Of a DNA stretch of 64,000 nt, positions 57,511 through 64,000 are shown piece by piece (the first letter of the stretch is position 1; each line of letters opens with the position of its first letter). Position numbers and translations under genes: made by a program. The stretch is from Anticarsia gemmatalis (Eukaryota; Arthropoda; Insecta; Lepidoptera; Erebidae), in the NCBI RefSeq assembly GCF_050436995.1, contig NC_134753.1, positions 2,170,001 to 2,234,000 on the forward strand. The letters are read 5' to 3'. The notes under the pieces were generated by a model, which had not been told where the DNA came from, searched no databases, and saw only the letters and a program-made list of their open reading frames with translations.

Positions 57511-58292
57511 TAAAGACATCTCGTTTGGAAAACTACAAATCTCAAATACTGTTTCAATAACCATTTGAATAATATACAAACCTAACATAAACTTGCACTA
57601 CCAACAGCCTAACAACAAAGAATATAATAACATATAAAATGTAGTAAAACTACAAAAATAAATAGCACAGGATTCTAGAAATAGTTTCTCAAACGCACAA
57701 ACAAATTACTTTTAAGAGAAATATTTTTAAATCTGCAACACTACTGCAACCGACGCAGTAGGCTTTACGACCACAAGGCACATTTACCAAACATCAAGCA
57801 AAAATGAACCTTATGGTTATAGCAATAAAGGTGAGTGATAGTGTAAGTTACATTTAATTCGAGAGCGCTCTCAGTAAGCTTTGTTGACATTTTCCAGTTT
57901 TCGTTTTTTCTATTGTAAGAAATTGTTTATTATTTATTATGTTGTGGCTAAGAGAAACGCGATGAAAGAATGTTTGTTGTAACTCGGTGACTCAGGTCTG
58001 TTACATATTAGTTTCTTAGATGTGTGTTGAAAATTGTTCTAAACCAAAAACAAGGCTTTGAAATTGCTTTGTTTTTGTTCAGGTATATACTGGAGGCAAG
58101 CTTGTGAACCTTCCGGGACTATTAGAATCAACTGGAAAGTGTACGGTAGATCTTCAACTTTTTTATATATCTCAGATATAATACGTAGATTTTTATTTTC
58201 ACATCCAAAAATTATTTATTATTTGTGATTAGGTGTGCACTCGATCGGACTGTTTTATGTATCTCTTATACTACTTCGTTTTGTATTTCCCT

Positions 58293-58420
58293 TTAACATA
58301 CATACATAAAAACACGTCATATTTCTCATAGATGTAGGCGGAGATCAGAGAATAACAAATGGTACGATCCCCATTATCTTTCCTTGCTACAGTTCCTCCA
58401 AACGCCTGTTAAACACATTT
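58293..58420 (+). repeat. Lepidopteran dispersed repeat, diverged copy
   Basis: TTAACATACATACATAAAAACACGTC and GATGTAGGCGGAGATCAGAGAA, then GGTACGATCCCCATTATCTTTCC, follow the order of 1826-1920 (ACATACATA, GTAGGGATAGGCAGGG, GGTACGATCTAACATACTTCC). Confidence 0.5.
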
Positions 58421-58464
58421 TTTTGGGCTTTACTTCCCTGACTTTCCGAGAGGAACTTTTGCCC

Positions 58465-58625
58465 CATATTTGATACCTTTAGCCTTGAACACAAGCCGCT
58501 TAGCATAGTTATATTGTTTTTCACTGCAGTACTTGACGTTTTTGAAGGAGATTCTTACGAAATAGTGGAACAGTAATGGGCAACTTTTTCACATATTTGA
58601 TACTCTTAGCCTTGAGCACTCCGCC
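58465..58625 (+). repeat. Pair of 28-bp direct repeats 128 bp apart
   Basis: CATATTTGATACCTTTAGCC at 58465 and CATATTTGATACTCTTAGCC at 58593 continue as TTGAACAC / TTGAGCAC. The sequence between them is not obviously repeated. Confidence 0.6.
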
Positions 58626-58950
58626 AATTTAGCAGCCACAAAACATAGTTCCAACGTTTATAGACTTAGGCCAGGAGTTCTCCGCCTTTATTATTTGCCA
58701 CGGTTGTTAATGCGTATTGTTCATTAACTTTGTTTAATTTGTTAGAAAGTTAAAACAATGCTAATTATACACAAATATAACATAACGTTTGTAAATGAAA
58801 ATTGTGAGTTTTTACATCGAGTTTCTGTGTAAAACTAGCATAATATTTTATGTTGCTGTTATTTAAATGTCTTAGAATAATTATATTCTGTAGTATAAAG
58901 TGTGGAAAACTGTAGTTCAATTCTAGAATTGAAACACATTGAAAACGAGA

Positions 58951-59030
58951 GTTTGACATTTAAAATGTACTGCAAAAGTAGTTTCTACGATGTTTGTTAG
59001 AGACGCTGATCGAATTTTCACGACACCAAA
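58951..59030. repeat. Dispersed repeat, copy 2 (shared with 837-925)
   Basis: TTTGACATTTAAAATGTACT is identical to 841-860. The continuation (GTTTCTACGATGTTTGTTAGAGACGCTGATCG) is diverged. Confidence 0.55.
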
Positions 59031-59085
59031 CGTTCCTGCGCGCGTATGACACTAGACTGAAGTTGGTATTGATAATATTATATTA

Positions 59086-59112
59086 TCGTGGAATAATACT
59101 TTTATTCCACGA
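59086..59112. repeat. Perfect 10-bp hairpin
   Basis: TCGTGGAATA and TATTCCACGA enclose a 7-nt loop. No T tract or gene end is associated, so no terminator role is claimed. Confidence 0.55.
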
Positions 59113-60190
59113 CAGCAATTATTAATTAACAGTTCTGACTATAGCCCTTTTAAACATTAATTACTTTGTTTTTTCGCAACCATAAAAGTACTTTTAAATA
59201 AATTTATTATGTAATAAAAGTTGAGGTAATGACAAACGATGAAACTAAATTCATTTGCTTATAAAAATGTATTAAAAATCCTACACTTTATACCACAGAA
59301 TGTGATTTATTCAGAGGTCCAATATACGTAACAGTTTAGTGATTCTATATAGCAGGTCTATGTTTGATTATTCAATGATTTGATTGAACCAGGTCCATAC
59401 AAAATTGTTTGGTCATTGATTTAGCTATGACCGTAAAACACTCTCTATACTTTAAGTCTTGCAAAGATTTATAGTATTTTTAAGGGATTTAATTAAACAA
59501 GCCATGTCTTTATTCCAGGGGAGAATAGTCTTCACAGTTAAGAGCTTAAGTTACTTTTAACTATACAAAATACAAAAGTATTATAATAATATGTATGACT
59601 GTATGTGCCCTGATTTGTGATACTTACACAATGAAGTATAATTGAGCGTTCAGTTTGTCACTGTTTCAAACAGTTGAAACCTTTCCTTCTGTATTTGTTA
59701 CTTTGTGGTGACATGAACTAAATACTCAGAAATTTAATAAAAATGTTCGAATAAACGTAAAAACTCAGGGGACTTTTTCAATTGCCACGAAATTGGTTGT
59801 AAAATGTTTTTTTGGATTTAATTTCAAAGGCGGTTGCTTTAGTTTGGGCCTTTTTGCTTGAGGAGGATCGTTTTAATTGTTAATAGTGTCGTTGAGATGA
59901 AAAATAATGATGCTGTCTTACTGGATTATTGACTGGCCGAATATTTGTATTGGGATCTTAAGTAATATAAGCGGTTATTTATGTGATGTCCTGTGGTAAC
60001 GAATTTTGATGAAATTAGCTACGTGTATCTGAGGTTTGCAATCAGTTCGCATTCTTGATTTTTTAGGTTTAGGAAGAAAAACTTTGCTTATTTTTGATTT
60101 GAGATCATCAGAGCGAGTTAGACAGATATACAAACAATGGATTCAAAATGTAACTAGACACGAAACAAACTAAAAATGGGTCATGTAAAC
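59113..60190. other. AT-rich stretch, nothing recognised
   Basis: No coding-like frame, repeat shared within the window or splice-site pair was seen. Confidence 0.35.
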
Positions 60191-60194
60191 ATTT

Positions 60195-60275
60195 TTTGTA
60201 ACTATGTGGGATTCAAACTCGCGACCCTTTACCTACTGTAGTGACGATTCTAACCATAGAGCAACGGACGTGATC
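60195..60275 (-). repeat. tRNA-like SINE remnant, minus strand
   Basis: GTGGGATTCAAACTCGCGACCC (reversed B box) followed by GACGATTCTAACCATAGAGCAACGG (reversed A-box region). A head only. Confidence 0.5.
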
Positions 60276-60279
60276 TTTG

Positions 60280-61595
60280 ACTGACTATCATCACACAAAC
60301 ATTAAAAACCAAACTCAAAATTTTAATACACGAACTCCAAATCGAAGATATCAAAAATAGCTGGTCTGAAGTACATTTGCCAACATACTAGCTAATGTTT
60401 GCCGCATAAATATCAAGTGGCTCTCCCATTACGAGTACCGACAGAGAACCGGCTGATAATGACGCTAAACGAAGGACCAGATAGCGGGTATATCTGTTGA
60501 TCAGAAACTAGAAAATATAAGGAATAAATACTGTAATATTAAAAGTTTTTTTTTGCATTGAAGAATGTTTTGCTGTTGACGAAGCGATGCAAGCTAAGTA
60601 GCGGTTGACTTCTTTAAACTACCCCAATGGGAATAAAATGTGATAATATTATGTGTGAGTTTATGTAGAATGTTTCAATAGCTTGCGGATTTTGAAAAAT
60701 TCCTTCGTTTTTGAAGAACAAAATTCACTATTGGTCGCTTATAGCTATAATAGTCACCAATATTTAATTCCGAGTCTTAACAAACATTTTTATAGTAGAT
60801 ACTTGTACTGGTTGCACTTTGGCTTTTGTCTGAATATTTAGCAAACAAAAACTGATAACAGTTTTATCAGCTAGTTTACAAGTTAATCAGACTCAAGTGC
60901 CATCCTCCATTTAAAGGCTTTACTATCAAAAGTTCGTAATCTCAAACAGCTTAAAATAAAGAGGATCTTAGAAAACTTTACCCTTTGAATATCTTAGCAT
61001 CGACCTACACTCCATACAAAGTTGCAGCAGTAAAGCCTTATACTTAATATCATACGTTTATCTAAACTGGCGAGGAAAACTTTAACAACGTGCAATCCTG
61101 ACTCGATTTGTTAGACCAAATACTGTTAATTTGGAGAACAGGTGCTAATTTTGTGATACCTTACTGTTTAATAGTTTATTTTATTTTCGAAATGATTTTT
61201 TGGATAGAAATACCGGTACATTGAACCTACATACTATAGCAACGCAAGTGCTATTCTGATCCTATATTGTTACCCTTTTCTTGCCATAGGTGGATTCACT
61301 TGAGCTTCCACGTCTTTTCATTAGGAAAATCCAGGCTACGTGACTTATAGTCAAAGAATTGGAACAGGACAGGTAGATTTAAAAGAAAAGAAGAGAGATC
61401 AGAAGACGAACAATTTAAAAACAATCCTAATGTTTGATAATTAGTACAAAAAAAAAATGGATAAAATATGTCTACTAAAAACTTATTTATTTAACAAATC
61501 CATTTTCTATTTCCTCATAGCGTTAACACACATAACTATTACAAAACAATTTCAAACCAACAAACTAATTCTACTTTTTATTCACACTCAATAGG
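60280..61595. other. AT-rich stretch, nothing recognised
   Basis: No recognisable element or gene. It leads into the CpG-rich island on the right. Confidence 0.35.
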
Positions 61596-61599
61596 CAGA

Positions 61600-61790
61600 A
61601 GTTAAAATAGCGGGCTAATGACACAGCTTCCGCGCATGCGCGACTTTTTGTCGACCAATAGCGACGCAGCGCGGGCGCCGCAGTGCAATTTGTCAAACGC
61701 GATAAAACGGCATTGCGGACCTATTAGGCTCTGGGTTTTTCTACTAATGCCATCTTTTGAACACGTGCATTTGTTGAAATTCTAATGGCA
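61600..61790. promoter_or_regulatory. CpG-rich island with NRF1/EWG-type palindrome
   Basis: This is the densest CpG cluster in the window. It holds CGCGCATGCGCG (61631-61642, matching the NRF1/erect-wing consensus GCGCATGCGC), a CCAAT box (61656), GACGCAGCGCGGGCGCCGC, GCCATCTT (61749-61756) and an E-box CACGTG (61762-61767). On the minus strand ATG at 61753 opens only nine codons. This composition is typical of a housekeeping promoter; the transcribed gene and its direction are not visible in the window. Confidence 0.55.
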
Positions 61791-61799
61791 GTTTTTTAA

Positions 61800-64000
61800 G
61801 ATTGAATGATTTTCTAAGAATTGTTTTTAGGTTAATTGGAGGCTAGTTTAAAGACATTTACTAGTAAAAAGACTACTAGATACGTTTTTATGTCAAAAAA
61901 CATACATAAGGACTCTACTGGCGCAAAAGAGCTTGCCAGAATTTTTGCTTTCAATCTAGATTATTTTACTCGAATCCTTTAAGCCAAAGCGAGTTGATCC
62001 TAGGCTACGACTACAAATTAAAAATGTGGCTTATTTTTCTTTATTTACTGTCTTTTACTTCGATTGTAAAAGTTTCCGATTTTTCTTCTGTATGAACAAC
62101 TATTTCAAAGGTCTGTAACCTAATTAAAACCCATCAAAATATGAACATAAAAAAGCAACAGACTATATTCTTAAACCCATAAAATTGCATCTCTAAGCCA
62201 AAGATAAATGGGAAGTAATGTTCGCTTTATGGGAGAGCAAGCCATTGATATAAAACGGGTGAATTCAGAAGTCATTGGTTCATAAAAAGATTTATTATGG
62301 TGTTAGCCTGATGTGCGCCACTGAGTGTCTAAAACACCATAAAATGGCTATCCAGAGGATTGGAATGTTGTTGCAGTTGATTTTTTGCTTGCAATTTTTC
62401 TGTTAGGAATTGAAAATATAGAGTTTGCTGTTTTTTTTTACTGATGGTTATTTTATTAATTTATGTTTTGGATATAGAGGTGGATTTATTATTATTTTTT
62501 TTTTATATAGCGGTGATCTTTTTTTTGTAGTTTTTGAATTTGTCGTCTTAAGTTGTTTTAAGATCACTAACTTTGTTGTAGGTAATTATTTTCGTCTATC
62601 TTCTTCTCTCTCCAAATTCTGGCATATTATTCTAGTTTCAGATCACATTACAAACAAGTTTTTATAATAATATAGCTAAAGTCATATTTTTACCAGAAAA
62701 TCCGATGTCAAAACTGTTTTAAAATCATAAAGTACGTAATTTTAATATTCACAAATATATAAAGCACGTCATCTTTATTGTACCAAACTAACAATCCTAA
62801 AATTTCTAAAGCCAGCATTAGTACTCATCAGCTTATAGCAACTAACAGAGTAAACACACATTGACATTTGGCTCGCAATCGACTAGCCGATCGGCTGAAT
62901 ACATTAGAGTTAATAAAGGGAACAGGGTTCTTTTCATTAGCAAGCTACGGGATATCTTGATGGAGCCTGAAACGGTAGGGCTGGGAGGAATTTGACTGCA
63001 GGTGAACTCGTTTGAAGCTAACAAACTGGATGTTTTAAGGGGTGGTAGATACTTGAAGGTATTTGTGAAGACGAGGTTATGAGTCCTACTTATTACAATA
63101 CTGAAGTGAATTCACAAGATTTTTGTGCAGAAATTGTATTGGATGGTTATTATAGTATGATTATTGCCAGTGATAATTAAGAAAATGTTGTTTCTAAAAA
63201 AATTAAATGCTTAACAGTGGGAGAAACAATCAAGCTAAGGAATAATAAGAACAGATTATTCCTTTTGTAATAATATATTATGTGTAATGTAATCCTTACG
63301 TTTTAATCAACTAGGCGAGATAATAGGATGGTACCAGTATTCCTCTTATAACTACCTTGAAATTAAAAACTCTTCCCAGTCTTTCCTGACTAAGTTATAA
63401 TTATATTTATAGTACAATAAAATAATCAGTAAGATTCAATTTTTCGTTCAATACTGTAACAGTTCAAAACTAAACCCAATCACTTCTAATGAAACAAGAC
63501 TAGCAGCCAAAGCCTAAAGTTTCTAGTTACATAGATATTTACGGCCCCACAGATTAACTCAACCAATTTAATGAGGACTATTTATCAACTGTTTAGCAGT
63601 AATAATAAATAAGTAAGTAAAAGTCGTACTTGCCTTACATAGGGAAGTAACCTATGAGAACTACATACGCTTCGTTAGCCAGTACCCATAGACAGTAATG
63701 TCAGGCTATTCAAAAGATGTTGCCAACAGTTGGGCAACGAAAGTGACAAGTTTACTAACTTGAATTGAAGACAGAGCTGGGAGTGAGAGATTTAGAAATT
63801 TGATGTATCGTGATTGGTATTGAGAAATATTTAAACCCTGATTGGCGATACAAAATGATTTTGGTTCACATTTCGTGTTTCCTTCCAATATCGGTTCATG
63901 TTTCTAACATAGTACTTTCTTTCAAAATATTGCTGCTAGGTGGCCACCCATCTAAGGAATGTTTGATCCACAAGTTCCTTATCCCAATGGTCGTTTGGGT
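61800..64000. other. AT-rich stretch to the window end
   Basis: The 80-codon frame at 62425-62667 is Phe-rich because of T tracts and is not convincing. The frames at 62842-63024 and 63706-63888 have no family features. No shared repeats were found. Confidence 0.35.

Overview
The window looks like moth or butterfly (Lepidoptera) nuclear DNA. It is strongly A+T-rich by eye, has no operon-like packing and no long open reading frames, and is full of short dispersed repeats of types I know from lepidopteran genomes: tRNA-headed SINEs with an A box and B box, RTE-type non-LTR 3' ends that finish in TTATAATATTAGTATAGAT, a LINE/SINE tail containing CAGCACTGGGACATAA, and several families of terminal-inverted-repeat MITEs. 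I see no bacterial or viral genome, no intact transposase or reverse transcriptase, no bona fide tRNA or rRNA gene and no CRISPR array. Species and repeat-database names cannot be assigned from the sequence alone.

Coding content is sparse. The best-supported gene is a small two-exon candidate on the minus strand (20360-20821). It has an ATG in a strong start context inside a CpG-bearing promoter-like segment, a GT..AG intron of 294 bases, a second exon with clear RNY codon bias, and a polyadenylation signal about 280 bases after the stop. A second, weaker hypothesis is a long minus-strand gene whose exons (50459-50534, 47187-47234, 39429-39618, 5239-5392, 3293-3352) each have splice signals and agree in reading phase. 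If real, most of the window would be its introns and the small gene would be nested in one of them. I do not recognise either product. Three further CpG-bearing, promoter-like patches lie at about 10500-10690 (CRE plus two CCAAT boxes), 50510-50600 and 61600-61790 (NRF1/EWG-type palindrome).

Layout. 1-10 kb: low-complexity AT-rich DNA with a palindromic MITE, a TIR element, candidate terminal exons and an almost complete tRNA-SINE. 10-20 kb: a promoter-like patch, SINEs, two more copies of the palindromic MITE, and a 245-bp segment duplicated 395 bp downstream. 20-27 kb: the small gene, then MITEs and a 90-bp repeat present three times in tandem plus once inverted. 27-40 kb: sparse DNA, RTE fragments, a SINE with an internal 63-bp duplication, a compact GC-rich island, and a long candidate exon. 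40-50 kb: RTE copy, a 600-bp TIR element, a 17-bp minisatellite, a 48-nt candidate exon, and a MITE nested inside another MITE. 50-64 kb: promoter-like first exon, two RTE units in inverted orientation carrying CAAA/GTTT microsatellites, SINEs, and a CpG-rich island. The repeats explain most of the recognisable structure; the rest is unannotated AT-rich DNA consistent with introns or intergenic sequence.
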